64,000 nucleotides of DNA from Planctomycetaceae bacterium (GCA_018699955.1 JABISG010000100.1:33208-97207); one strand, 5' to 3'; shown: positions 54,552-63,419, numbered from the stretch's first letter. Translations and numbers: made by a program. The notes: generated by a model not told the origin, from the letters alone.

Positions 54552-56918
54552 ATGTTGCCGAGAGTCCGTCCACGCTTCCGCGCAGTGATATCGATTGCGT
54601 CTTTGTTGATCGTCACGGTCACAGCGACCAACACGGCCTGCGCGGCTGATCCACTTCCCGGCACCAAATTGCTGACGATTGCAGAGCCGCTCGACGAGGT
54701 GATGGTTTCGGGAATCGACCGTTTTGCGTTGCGGGAATTGGATGACGCACCGAATCGCCGCGGCCTGATGTGGAAACGCGATTACAGCAGTGTGTCGGCC
54801 TACCTGAAAAGCGTCGCTCCCAACCGCGGGCGGTTGCGAACCATCATCGGCGCTGTCGATCAGCGCATGGCGGGAACCGGCGTCAACGTGGTGGCACCGG
54901 AAGGCACATTCGAAGGGATGAAGTCGACCTCGCAGTTTGCCTACGGCATGGCTCGATGGCAGGTGCTCGATGGCGTCACCGCAGAGGGACTGCTGCTTTT
55001 GCCTCAGGGAACGGGAAAAACCAAAGCCTTAGTGGTCGCGCTTCCCGATGCCGACTGGACCCCGGAAATGTTCTGCGGTTTGACCGAGGGCGTCACCCCG
55101 CAGGCACAGCTTGCCCGTCGGCTTGCCAGCAATGGGTGTGCCGTGCTGGTACCGACACTCATCAGCCGAAGCGATGAATTCTCAGGCAATCCGCTGGTTT
55201 CCTACACCAATCAGCCGCACCGCGAATTCGTCTACCGCATGGCATTCGAAATGGGCCGGCACGTCATCGGCTACGAAGTGCAAAAGGTGCTCTCGGCCGT
55301 CGACTATTTTGCACGGCGAAATCAATCAACGGGCGACGACCTGCCGATTGGCGTGGTCGGTGTTGGTGAAGGTGGACTGATTGCGTTACACAGTGCAGCC
55401 GTTGATTCCCGCATCGATGCGTCGCTGGTTTGCGGCTACTTTCAAAAACGCGAAGGAGTCTGGGAAGAACCAATCTATCGCAACGTTTGGAGTCAACTGA
55501 CGGAATTCGGCGATGCGGAAATCGCCAGCCTGATCGCGCCGCGTCCGTTGATCATCGAAGCGTGTGCCGTGCCGGAGGTTGCCGGTCCACCCGCAACGCG
55601 CGCGGGTCGCCGTAGTGGTGCCGCTCCCGGAAAGATCGAAATCTGCACACTGGGCATGGTCCGCAGCGAATTCGATCGCGCGGAAGTGCATTATGACAAG
55701 CTGAAAGCCGGCGACAGTCTTACCCTGGTAGCCAGCGGTGAAGGAAACAGCCCGGCCGGAACAGCCCAAAGCCTGTCGGCTTTTCTGTCGGCGCTCGGAA
55801 TCGAAGAAGCACTGCAGAACCCCACCGGGCCGCCGAAAGAGGATGGCGAACGGAAACTCACCGATGCCAACGCGCGCCAGAAACGGCAGATCGATGAATT
55901 GGTCCAGTTCACACAGAATCTCATGCATCGCAGCGACAAATACCGCGCCAACTTCTGGGCGAAGGCCGATCGCTCGTCGGTCGAAAACTGGGTCAAGACA
56001 TCGGGTTCGTATCGCGATCACGTCTACAAGGAAATGATCGGCAAACTGCCCAAGCCAACCATGCCGCTGAATGTCCGCACCCGGCAAATCATTGACGAGC
56101 CGGAATACGCCGGTTACGAAGTGGTGATCGATGTCTATCGCGACGTCATCGCGTCGGGCATTCTGCTGTTGCCGAAGGACTTGAAGAAAGGAGAGAAGCG
56201 ACCGGTCGTCGTCTGCCAACACGGGTTGGAAGGGACGCCGATGGACACCATCACCACAAAAGATCCGGGACACCGCTATTACAAATCGTTCAGCGCCGAG
56301 TTGTGCAAGCGCGGGTTCATCACCTACGCACCGCAGAATCCGTATCGCGGCCGCGACCTCTTCCGCACGCTGCAGCGAAAGAGCAATCCCATGAAACGCT
56401 CGCTGTACAGCTACATCATTCCACAACACGAACGCACGCTGGAGTGGCTTGCTTCGTTGCCGAATGTCGATAAGGACCGAATTGGCTTTTACGGTCTCTC
56501 CTACGGCGGGAAAACTGCGGTGCGAGTGCCGCCGTTCGTCGATGGTTACGCCCTCTCGATCTGCTCGGCCGACTTCGACGAATGGGTTCTCAAAATCACC
56601 TCAAACATCGACCGCTACAGTTACCTCTTCACCGGCGAGTACGAAATCTTCGAATGGAACATGGGGCACGTTGCCAACTATGCCGAATTGTCGAACCTGA
56701 TGACGCCACGACCGTTCATGGTCGAGCGCGGCCACAACGACGGCGTCGCACCGGACGAATGGGTCGCCTGGGAATTCGCCAAGGTCTTTCGCCACTACGA
56801 TCAAATGGGAATCGGCGATCGCGCCGAGATCGAATTCTTCGACGGCCCGCATACGATCAACGGCAAGGGAACCTACGATTTCCTACACCGGCACCTGAAA
56901 TGGCCCAAACGAAAATAA
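54552..56918 (+). CDS. Secreted two-domain alpha/beta hydrolase (acetyl-xylan-esterase-like)
   Basis: 788 residues from ATG 54552, preceded by AAGGGG. A signal peptide ends near CAADPL. Two alpha/beta-hydrolase-like halves follow. The N-terminal half has GVVGVGEGGL where a Ser nucleophile elbow is expected, but that position is Glu273, so this domain looks non-catalytic. The C-terminal half has VVCQHGLEGTP, GFYGLSYGGK with Ser650 as nucleophile, and a late His in GPHTINGKGTY. Similar planctomycete proteins are called acetylxylan esterases or dienelactone hydrolases; activity on plant or algal polysaccharide esters is plausible. Substrate not determined. Confidence 0.75.
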   Translation: MLPRVRPRFRAVISIASLLIVTVTATNTACAADPLPGTKLLTIAEPLDEVMVSGIDRFALRELDDAPNRRGLMWKRDYSSVSAYLKSVAPNRGRLRTIIGAVDQRMAGTGVNVVAPEGTFEGMKSTSQFAYGMARWQVLDGVTAEGLLLLPQGTGKTKALVVALPDADWTPEMFCGLTEGVTPQAQLARRLASNGCAVLVPTLISRSDEFSGNPLVSYTNQPHREFVYRMAFEMGRHVIGYEVQKVLSAVDYFARRNQSTGDDLPIGVVGVGEGGLIALHSAAVDSRIDASLVCGYFQKREGVWEEPIYRNVWSQLTEFGDAEIASLIAPRPLIIEACAVPEVAGPPATRAGRRSGAAPGKIEICTLGMVRSEFDRAEVHYDKLKAGDSLTLVASGEGNSPAGTAQSLSAFLSALGIEEALQNPTGPPKEDGERKLTDANARQKRQIDELVQFTQNLMHRSDKYRANFWAKADRSSVENWVKTSGSYRDHVYKEMIGKLPKPTMPLNVRTRQIIDEPEYAGYEVVIDVYRDVIASGILLLPKDLKKGEKRPVVVCQHGLEGTPMDTITTKDPGHRYYKSFSAELCKRGFITYAPQNPYRGRDLFRTLQRKSNPMKRSLYSYIIPQHERTLEWLASLPNVDKDRIGFYGLSYGGKTAVRVPPFVDGYALSICSADFDEWVLKITSNIDRYSYLFTGEYEIFEWNMGHVANYAELSNLMTPRPFMVERGHNDGVAPDEWVAWEFAKVFRHYDQMGIGDRAEIEFFDGPHTINGKGTYDFLHRHLKWPKRK

Positions 56919-56930
56919 GACAGTCGAACG

Positions 56931-56985
56931 TCGCTTGCGGTTTAGCCGCTGTTTGACTGTGGACGGTGCGCTAAACCGCAAGCGA
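56931..56985. repeat. CGCTTGCGGTTTAGC palindrome family, copy after the esterase gene
   Basis: TCGCTTGCGGTTTAGC (56931-56946) and GCTAAACCGCAAGCGA (56970-56985) are perfect complements around ~23 bases. It occupies half of the gap before the next gene. Confidence 0.75.
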
Positions 56986-57027
56986 ACCTTCTACAACTCG
57001 TGTCTCTTGAACCAATGGAGAACCGCT

Positions 57028-57759
57028 ATGTCACTTCAGAAAACCACGCGATCATTCGTGTTGGGACTCGTTGCCTTCGGTTGTCTGCTCTCGGTGGCAT
57101 CGGCTCACTATCTGTGGATCACCATCGACAAGAAGACCGGCGAAAACGGTACCACCAACATTTACTTTGAAGGCGGCCCCGGTCCCGGTGACGGCCATTA
57201 TCTCGATCCGTTCATCGAGCGCGGCACCACCTGGATTCGCACAATCGACACGCCCAAGTCGGCCGTCCTCAAGGTCACAGAAACCAAGAAGCCCGGCAAG
57301 CGCTGGCTGTCGGCCGAGCTTCCCGTTGCCGCGCCGCGAGTTATCGACAGCTACGCGATGTGGGGCGTCTATACCTACGGCAAAACCGAAGTGTTGTTGC
57401 ACTATTATTCGAAGAACGTCGACGTCTCAACGGCGGCCGAGATGAACAAGATCGCCCGCTCCGACAAACTCACATTCGATGTCGCCCCCAGCATCGACGG
57501 CGAAACCGTCACCTGTCAGGCAACCTGGAAAGGCAAGCCGGCCCCCAACTGCAAGATCAACATTCGCGGCCCGAAGAAGTTCAACGTGAACCTCTCAACC
57601 GACGAAGGCGGTCGCATCACCTTCACCGCGAAGGACAAAGGCGTCTATCGCGTTTCAACAAAGTTTGAAGAAAACGAGTCCGGCACCCAAGACGACAAGA
57701 AATACGACCTCCGCCGCCACCACTTCCGCATGCTGATGACGCTGCCGCTGGCGGATTAG
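57028..57759 (+). CDS. Secreted DUF4198-like protein
   Basis: 243 residues from ATG 57028 (GGAG upstream); an upstream in-frame ATG lies in the repeat. A Sec signal ends SVASA, immediately followed by HYLWITIDKK, the HxxW start common to DUF4198 proteins, which are often next to metal or nickel uptake. Later GRITFTAKDKGVYRVSTKFEEN matches the family's second beta-sandwich. A periplasmic, perhaps metal-binding protein. Follows the esterase by ~110 bases; a shared transcript is possible. Confidence 0.7.
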   Translation: MSLQKTTRSFVLGLVAFGCLLSVASAHYLWITIDKKTGENGTTNIYFEGGPGPGDGHYLDPFIERGTTWIRTIDTPKSAVLKVTETKKPGKRWLSAELPVAAPRVIDSYAMWGVYTYGKTEVLLHYYSKNVDVSTAAEMNKIARSDKLTFDVAPSIDGETVTCQATWKGKPAPNCKINIRGPKKFNVNLSTDEGGRITFTAKDKGVYRVSTKFEENESGTQDDKKYDLRRHHFRMLMTLPLAD

Positions 57760-57774
57760 TCAAACGCAAAGTCC

Positions 57775-57823
57775 CGGCTTGCGGTTTCGCAGCTGTGAAA
57801 GGTTCGCTAAACCGCAAGCGGCG
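57775..57823. repeat. CGCTTGCGGTTTAGC palindrome family, copy overlapping a gene end
   Basis: CGGCTTGCGGTTTCGC (57775-57790) and its partner GCTAAACCGCAAGCGGCG (57806-57823). The right arm encodes the last residues RTPLAV and the stop of the methyltransferase on the - strand. Confidence 0.65.
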
Positions 57824-58490
57824 TTCGGTCGTCGAGCGCGGTTTCCTTCTCCGCCGCGACGGCGCCCCAGCTGATTACGAAATCAACCACGAATGGTCCA
57901 AGTCGGTTCTGGTCGATTCTGTAATTCGTCACGCCGGCTTCGGCGAGCAGGCGTTTGACGTGGCCGCGCGATAGCAGATGCATGTAATCGCCTGCCGCCC
58001 AGTTGAGGCCGACGAGCCGCAGGTAGGAATCGAACAGCGATTTCGGCAAGTAATGTAGCAGCGGTGTTCGCGTATGGACCTCGACTGGGAAGAACCGGTT
58101 GGGCGTGGTGACGTAGGCCGACTTCGAGACGCGGTTGATTTCCGAGAGGAATTTCAGTTGCCGATCGTGATCGCCGACGTGTTCGACGACGGCATTCGAC
58201 CAGCAGACGTCGAACTCGTTGTCTTCAAACGGAAAATCGCTGCCGTCGTATTGCACAACATTGACCGCCGGATACCGTTCGCGAAACGCTTCGGGCGGGT
58301 CGATGCCCAACGCGGTGATCTGTTCGGGCCAGCGGTAGTGTTTCTCCAGAAAGTTGTCGGTCGTGCTGTACTCCTCGGCACTGTAACCCACGTCGAGAAT
58401 TCGCATGTCGGACGTCGGTTGGAACCGGTCGAGAAAACGCCGCCATTTACGGCGACGATTGAACGCGGAGACACGATAGGCAAGCGACAT
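57807..58490 (-). CDS. Class I SAM-dependent methyltransferase
   Basis: 227 residues; GAGG precedes the ATG. Motif I RILDVGYSAEEYS is slightly altered (GY instead of GCG), motif II GIDPPEAFRERYP, and NAVVEHVGDHDRQLKFLSEINRV follow, then TTPNRFFPVEVHTRTPLLHYLP. The last part is the pattern of methyltransferases acting on sugar or lipid head groups in envelope biosynthesis. The final codons lie in a repeat arm, so the natural end may have been shortened or replaced. It is 218 bases downstream of the aminotransferase gene on the same strand. Confidence 0.78.
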   Translation of the reverse strand: MSLAYRVSAFNRRRKWRRFLDRFQPTSDMRILDVGYSAEEYSTTDNFLEKHYRWPEQITALGIDPPEAFRERYPAVNVVQYDGSDFPFEDNEFDVCWSNAVVEHVGDHDRQLKFLSEINRVSKSAYVTTPNRFFPVEVHTRTPLLHYLPKSLFDSYLRLVGLNWAAGDYMHLLSRGHVKRLLAEAGVTNYRIDQNRLGPFVVDFVISWGAVAAEKETALDDRTPLAV

Positions 58491-58600
58491 CGATAGACCT
58501 CACAACGGGGGAACGGCACTAACCGGCGAAAATGCCCGGCAGGTGATCACCCAAGGTGCAAACCGCGTACCATTGATCTTCGTCAGCGACATAAGAACAT

Positions 58601-58657
58601 CGCTTGCGGTTTAGCGGGCGAAAAGGCGCGCAACCGCCGTGAAACCGCAAGCGGACG
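58601..58657. repeat. CGCTTGCGGTTTAGC palindrome family, copy before the aminotransferase end
   Basis: CGCTTGCGGTTTAGCG (58601-58616) and GAAACCGCAAGCGGACG (58641-58657) form the arms, imperfect inside. It lies between the methyltransferase and HemL-like genes. Confidence 0.65.
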
Positions 58658-58708
58658 CTCAGCGCAAAAACACAACAACGTGGCGAAAACGCAACATGCG
58701 GCCTGGCG

Positions 58709-60076
58709 TCAGCCGACGAGACCATCGGCACGCAGCAAGTCGATTGCGCCGGCGAATGCCGACACCGTGCGCTCGACGTCGTCGTTGGAATGCGCCAACG
58801 TCGTCGAACCGGCCCAGCCCATCCAATCGACGCCACCCAACAGCAACGCGCACCGCAAGGGATGCGAGAGCGCAGCGGGGAATTTGCGGTCGAGACGGGC
58901 GGGATCGTTGCCGTAGGGAACAAACTCGTCACCGTCGGGCCGCGGGCCATCGTACTCGGGAAGAATCTTCACAGCCGAAAATCGGCCGTAGGCAACCCAA
59001 TCGATACCCTTCTGCTGGAACAGCGCGTTGAGTTCCCCGCGCAGTTTGGCGGCGATCGCGTTCGCTTGACGGCACGGCTCGCCGGTTGAAACGACTTCCA
59101 ACGCCGCAGCGCCGGCTGCGGCCGAGAGCGGGTTGCCGTTGTAGGTGCCGGGGTGTTTCATCTTCTGACCATGCGAATTGCCGAACGCCAATGCATCCAG
59201 CACGTCGGCCCGCCCGGTCAAGCAACCACCGGGCAAACCGCCCGCGAGCACCTTCGCCAGTGTGGTCATGTCGGGAACGATATCGCAAACTTCCTGGTAT
59301 CCCCCCGGTGCCACGCGGAAGCCGGTAATCACTTCGTCGAGGATGAACAGCACGCCTTTGTCGCGGGTGAGTTGCCTTAGCTGCTGCAGGAATTCGACTT
59401 CCGCCGGAACCACGCCCCACCGCATACCGTTGCCTTCATGAATGACGCAGCAGGGATCGTGTTCGTCGATGGCGCGAGCGACCGCTTCGATGTCGTTGGT
59501 TGGAACGAGGACCACGTCGCCGACAACGCCGTCGGTCAAACCGGGCAGCGAATATCCACCGGCCTCTTCGGGCGGTTCGTTGCCGGGCGTCAACAGGTCG
59601 TGCCAACCGTGGAAGTGGCCGGCAAATTTGATGACCTTCTGTTTGCCGCTGACGATCCGCGCGACCCGCAGCCCCATCAGCGTGGCTTCGGTGCCGCTGT
59701 TGGTGAACCGCATTTGTTCGGCCGAGGGAACCAGCTTGCGGACCCATTCGCCCCAGATCAGTTCGAGTTCGTGGCAGGCTCCCGGATGAGTCGATCGCGC
59801 CGCCTGCTGCTGCACCGCATCGACAACCGCCGGGTGACTGTGTCCCAGCAACATCGCCCCGTGCCCGACCCAGTAATCGATAATCTCACTGCCATCGACG
59901 TCGTACTTCTTCGACCCCAACGCCTTTTCAACGTACACCGGGAACGGCTGCAGATACCGGCCGTCGTGCGTCACCCCACTGGGAAACAGCGACACGCCCC
60001 GCTCGTACAGCTTGGCCGACGTGGGGAACTTTTCGCGGTAGGCGGTTTCGATCTGTTGTGAGATAACCTGACTCAT
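58709..60076 (-). CDS. Glutamate-1-semialdehyde aminomutase-like class III aminotransferase
   Basis: 455 residues; GGAG precedes the ATG. A PLP enzyme. Visible are GVSLFPSGVTHDGRYL, MRFTNSGTEATLMGLRVAR, FAGHFHGWHD, LDEVITGFR (Asp247) and the PLP lysine in TTLAKVLAGGLPGG (Lys275). It resembles HemL, which makes 5-aminolevulinate for haem, but is ~25 residues longer and not next to other haem genes, so it may be one of the HemL-like paralogues that act on other amino acids. Chemical role: amino transfer or 1,2-amino shift. Confidence 0.82.
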   Translation of the reverse strand: MSQVISQQIETAYREKFPTSAKLYERGVSLFPSGVTHDGRYLQPFPVYVEKALGSKKYDVDGSEIIDYWVGHGAMLLGHSHPAVVDAVQQQAARSTHPGACHELELIWGEWVRKLVPSAEQMRFTNSGTEATLMGLRVARIVSGKQKVIKFAGHFHGWHDLLTPGNEPPEEAGGYSLPGLTDGVVGDVVLVPTNDIEAVARAIDEHDPCCVIHEGNGMRWGVVPAEVEFLQQLRQLTRDKGVLFILDEVITGFRVAPGGYQEVCDIVPDMTTLAKVLAGGLPGGCLTGRADVLDALAFGNSHGQKMKHPGTYNGNPLSAAAGAAALEVVSTGEPCRQANAIAAKLRGELNALFQQKGIDWVAYGRFSAVKILPEYDGPRPDGDEFVPYGNDPARLDRKFPAALSHPLRCALLLGGVDWMGWAGSTTLAHSNDDVERTVSAFAGAIDLLRADGLVG

Positions 60077-60108
60077 GCGGGTGACTCCGTAGTTGTTTGT
60101 CGAACGAT

Positions 60109-60141
60109 TTGACGCAAAGACGCAAAGTTTCGCAGAGACGG
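60109..60141 (+). repeat. GACGCAAAG-type repeat, inward end 1
   Basis: TTGACGCAAAGACGCAAAG followed by TTTCGCAGAGACGG. Same family as the ends of 14217-14356. Confidence 0.6.
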
Positions 60142-60161
60142 AAAAGGTGGTTCCAGCACAA

Positions 60162-60551
60162 TTACGATGGGGCGTTCTCCATCGCCTGTGTCAATTCATT
60201 GCGGGCCTTGCTGTTTGCTGCTCGAAATTGCCGACCAGATTTGAAAAACCGCGTTAACACCGTTGGGACGACCACAATTGCCAGTCCCAACGCTGCGCCA
60301 ACAACAGCATAGAGGACAATGAGAAGATCGTAAGTTCCACCTTCATGGAAAAAAGATACAACGATCGTCTCTCCGAGATCATCGACGTCGTTCAACATTG
60401 TTTGCACATGCCGCCGCCCAGCAATCCAGCCAGCCATTGCTCCGCCGGTAACCGCGACGATGAGCAACATCGTTGAAAGGCATTGGCGACGGCGATTTGC
60501 TGGCGGTGACGGCACTGACTCTCTCCCGTCTTTGCGGACCCTCTGCGTCAT
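60162..60551 (-). CDS. Small membrane protein with two predicted helices
   Basis: 129 residues from ATG 60551, which follows AAGGA; the first ~12 codons (MTQRVRKDGRESV) lie in a GACGCAAAG-type repeat, so an ATG at 60470 is an alternative. Two membrane helices are predicted near 29-45 (LLIVAVTGGAMAGWIAG) and 75-97 (LLIVLYAVVGAALGLAIVV). A basic tail follows. No family recognised. The gene is flanked by inward-facing copies of the same repeat. Confidence 0.55.
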   Translation of the reverse strand: MTQRVRKDGRESVPSPPANRRRQCLSTMLLIVAVTGGAMAGWIAGRRHVQTMLNDVDDLGETIVVSFFHEGGTYDLLIVLYAVVGAALGLAIVVVPTVLTRFFKSGRQFRAANSKARNELTQAMENAPS

Positions 60552-60557
60552 TGCGTC
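60520..60557 (-). repeat. GACGCAAAG-type repeat, inward end 2
   Basis: On the - strand: TGACGCAATGACGCAGAG followed by GGTCCGCAAAGACGG. It faces the copy at 60109, with the small membrane-protein gene between. Confidence 0.55.
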
Positions 60558-60582
60558 AGATCCTTAGTCCCTCGGTCAACAC

Positions 60583-61617
60583 CTACTTCTTCTTCGCTGG
60601 GATGTTGAAGTCGCCGGCGAGGTTTCGCCAGTAGGAGTGGACGTGGTTGGCATCGTTCTGGGTGTTGTTGTACTCGATGAGAAACGTGGGACCTTGCACG
60701 CGGTAGTAGTGGCGTTTGTGTTGTTCCGCATCGCCCCACCAGGCAAAGTAAACGTTTTCCAATCCCGCTTTATCGAGATCGGCCCGGCGTTCCTTTTCGA
60801 CCGAAGCCGGCATGTTCTGCAAATATTCGCTCAGCAGTTCGGCCATCAGTTTCTTTTGGGCGCCGCTCATTTTGGAAACCGGCAGACCAACCGGGGCGGT
60901 GGCGTCGGCTTGGGTGACGTTGGCGCCGCGGAGATCGTTGGGGGCTTCCTTACTGAGCCAGGCGATCGATTCCTGTTCGGGCGAGCAGAGTTTGAGAATC
61001 TGCCGGGCCAAATCTTCTTCGGGGGCCAACACTCGCAGTGTGCGGCCGATGCCGGCGTCGATGGTGCCGGGATTCGCGCCGAAGAACTCCGGCGTGGTCG
61101 AGACGATCTTGCCATCCTGCACAACATAGTTGAGCGAAATGTGATGCCCTTCCACCCGCCAGCCCCAGGTTCCTGTCGAGGCGGGTGTGCCGAAGACGCT
61201 GAGGTAGTATTTCTTGGGATGTCGCCGTTCGCGTCGCTCTTCGCGGGTGCCTTTGGTTTCGAGAATGAAGAGCACTTCTTCCAGGCTCATCACGCGGACG
61301 GTTTGATCGTAGCCGGACTCCGAGAGTCCGCTGGCAATAAACGCCTCGGCCGACTTGAGCGCCTTCCCTTCCAAATCGCGGAGCGGCAGTCCTTTGCGTG
61401 GTCGGGGAATGTAGTGCCAGTTGAGCCGTTCTTTGTCGTTGTAGGCAAAGGTGGCCTGTTTGCGTTGCGCGTCGGTGAGTGTTTCGAGAAACGCGTTGGC
61501 GGCTTGGGTCATCGCCGTGCCGGTTTCCGATTTGGGCGGTTCCTGCGAGCGGGCGATTAACAGCGCGACCGACGAAGAGACGACGATCGTGGCGAGGAGA
61601 ATACGTTTGGCGTACAT
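60583..61617 (-). CDS. Secreted DUF3500 protein
   Basis: 344 residues from ATG 61617 (AGAGG eight bases upstream); a longer frame from 61797 would put the signal peptide at residue 60. Signal MYAKRILLATIVVSSSVAL, then the DUF3500 domain: RKQATFAYNDKERLNWHYIPR, KGLPLRDLEGKAL, VFGTPASTGTWGWRVEGHHISLNYVV and FAWWGDAEQHKRHYYRVQGPTFLIEYNNTQNDANHVHSYWR. The many conserved His and Asn point to a metal site. The biochemical role of the family is unknown; it is widespread in planctomycetes and fungi. Confidence 0.8.
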   Translation of the reverse strand: MYAKRILLATIVVSSSVALLIARSQEPPKSETGTAMTQAANAFLETLTDAQRKQATFAYNDKERLNWHYIPRPRKGLPLRDLEGKALKSAEAFIASGLSESGYDQTVRVMSLEEVLFILETKGTREERRERRHPKKYYLSVFGTPASTGTWGWRVEGHHISLNYVVQDGKIVSTTPEFFGANPGTIDAGIGRTLRVLAPEEDLARQILKLCSPEQESIAWLSKEAPNDLRGANVTQADATAPVGLPVSKMSGAQKKLMAELLSEYLQNMPASVEKERRADLDKAGLENVYFAWWGDAEQHKRHYYRVQGPTFLIEYNNTQNDANHVHSYWRNLAGDFNIPAKKK

Positions 61618-61764
61618 GGTGTGCCTCTGGGGTGCGAATGAGAAATCGATGTGCAATCGATCATACCAGAGGCCGCCGCGAAAAACAGCAAACCGGGCGT
61701 TGAGCGTCGATGGCGCGCGGTCGTCGTTCTCGGTTCGTGGTCGCTGTAGGGCGGTTGTTTTTAA

Positions 61765-61806
61765 CGCAAAGAGGCAAAGGCCGCAGAGAGATCGCAAAGA
61801 ATGTGG
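61765..61806 (+). repeat. GACGCAAAG-type repeat, single end
   Basis: AACGCAAAGAGGCAAAG followed by GCCGCAGAGAGATCGCAAAG, just upstream of the DUF3500 gene. No partner copy is seen close by. Confidence 0.5.
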
Positions 61807-61829
61807 AGGGCGACCGGAAATTCACGGCT

Positions 61830-63419
61830 TCAAAAATATCCGGCACCGCCTCCCGTGCTGCGATAATATCCGAACTGCTGCAGGAATCGTTCAATCTGCT
61901 TGTGGACTTTCGGAGTGTGGCGAATGACCAGCGTTTCACCGACCTTCTGGATGCTATGCGTCTTCTTCTTGTCACCCCAGCTATCGGCGGCGACATACTT
62001 TGGCACCGCCGTCAGCAGATCATCGACGAGCTTCATCCCCTTGAGGTTGTAGACACGTGTGACAACGGCATTCGGATCACGTTTCGGGCGGTCGGTCTTC
62101 GGCTGCGCGGCCATCGTTGTCCGCATATCGGCGAGAAGTTGGGCAACTTCCTGATGAACCCTGTGCGTCTGCCGAATCGCCAGCGCTCCAAGCATTTCGG
62201 CTTCGTTGACTGTCCCGCCAGTGCCGTCTATTTCGCCCCACGGGCCGCTCGTCTCCTGCTGAATCACTTGAATCAACGAATCATAGTCGCCATCCGGTCC
62301 AGCGATATCGTGGACATCGTACAATGCCGTGTTCAGAGTTTCTTCGGCATCAATTTCCGTCGTGACCCAGAGCGCCCCCTCGGAAACGTAATAGGTCAGT
62401 CCCATCGGTTCGAGCAACAGGTGCAGAACGGAACAGCACGAAACGTCATTCAAAGTGAGTGAAAATGGTTCGTCGAGCGCGATCCCTTCCTCTTCAAGCG
62501 CTGTTGCGATTATCCGAATGCGAATCTTGTGGCGTTCTGCAAGATCAGCGGCTACTGCTGAAAACGGTTCGTCGAGATACTCGACAGAAGTTGGTTTCTT
62601 CAACGCCACATGAATCTGTGCGTCTTCGCTGTGCGGATACGATTCCGGCCGTACAGGAAGTGACGAGCGCTTCGCGTGGCCGGATTCCACAGCATGCAGC
62701 GTTTTGAAAAGCGCTGTGATTTCCCGTTGGACGCTTGTCGTCTGACGGACGATGACCATGCCATTCAGGAACGACATCGTCCCACTAGCCCCTCCGTCAT
62801 CGGGCCAAACGCCACTCGTTGCATTTGCGATGAGCGCATACAACGAGTCTTCTCCTTCGGCGTCTTCCTGATGCCGAAGATATTTATGTGCATCATATGT
62901 CTGTGTAAACACCTCTTCCTCTGCGTCAATTTCCGTCGTTACGTTCAAGGTTTCATCATCAATCATCCACGTCAGCCCGAGTGGTTCCAGCGTCCAGTTG
63001 AGGGCGTGTTCGATGGTCACGCTGTGCAGGCGGTCGTATATCGGTTCGTCGGGGGCGATGCCTTCTTCGCTGAGGGCGATTTCATTGATCCAGACGGGGA
63101 ACTCGCCTTTCTCGGCGACGAGCTGAACAAACTCCTGCAACGCCATGCCATCCGGCGTTAGGTCGATCTTCGTTTGCATCGCGCTGCGGATTTTCTGCTC
63201 GGCGGCGCGGGACAGATCGACCAGTGTGGGCGGCCCCTTTCTCGGTGGCGCGGGCGGCTGATCGTTGGGTTGCTTCTCGGCATCTGTGTCGGTGGATTGA
63301 TCGCCGTCGGCCGCCGGTGTGGATGCTCGATTGTTTCGATGGTCACATCCGGAAAACGCCAGTAGGCCGAGCGCTACCAGACAGGTTCCCAGCAGAACGG
63401 ATTTCGACAACATCGACAT
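61830..63419 (-). CDS. Lipoprotein with tandem STN/secretin-N-like units
   Basis: 529 residues from ATG 63419 (GGGAG upstream). Lipobox LLAFSGCDH near residue 24. Two homologous units of ~170 residues follow, each with a STN/N0-like core: (L/M)EPLGLTW and (L/M)EPMGLTYYV, then VTTEIDAEE, a TSG(V/P)W stretch and IRQT..V(H/Q)(Q/R)E. A third, partial unit ends the protein (VYNLKGM; TLVIRHTPKVHKQIE). Secretin-N/STN domains occur in secretins and TonB receptors; here there is no beta-barrel, so it may be a periplasmic scaffold or receptor-associated protein. Confidence 0.7.
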   Translation of the reverse strand: MSMLSKSVLLGTCLVALGLLAFSGCDHRNNRASTPAADGDQSTDTDAEKQPNDQPPAPPRKGPPTLVDLSRAAEQKIRSAMQTKIDLTPDGMALQEFVQLVAEKGEFPVWINEIALSEEGIAPDEPIYDRLHSVTIEHALNWTLEPLGLTWMIDDETLNVTTEIDAEEEVFTQTYDAHKYLRHQEDAEGEDSLYALIANATSGVWPDDGGASGTMSFLNGMVIVRQTTSVQREITALFKTLHAVESGHAKRSSLPVRPESYPHSEDAQIHVALKKPTSVEYLDEPFSAVAADLAERHKIRIRIIATALEEEGIALDEPFSLTLNDVSCCSVLHLLLEPMGLTYYVSEGALWVTTEIDAEETLNTALYDVHDIAGPDGDYDSLIQVIQQETSGPWGEIDGTGGTVNEAEMLGALAIRQTHRVHQEVAQLLADMRTTMAAQPKTDRPKRDPNAVVTRVYNLKGMKLVDDLLTAVPKYVAADSWGDKKKTHSIQKVGETLVIRHTPKVHKQIERFLQQFGYYRSTGGGAGYF

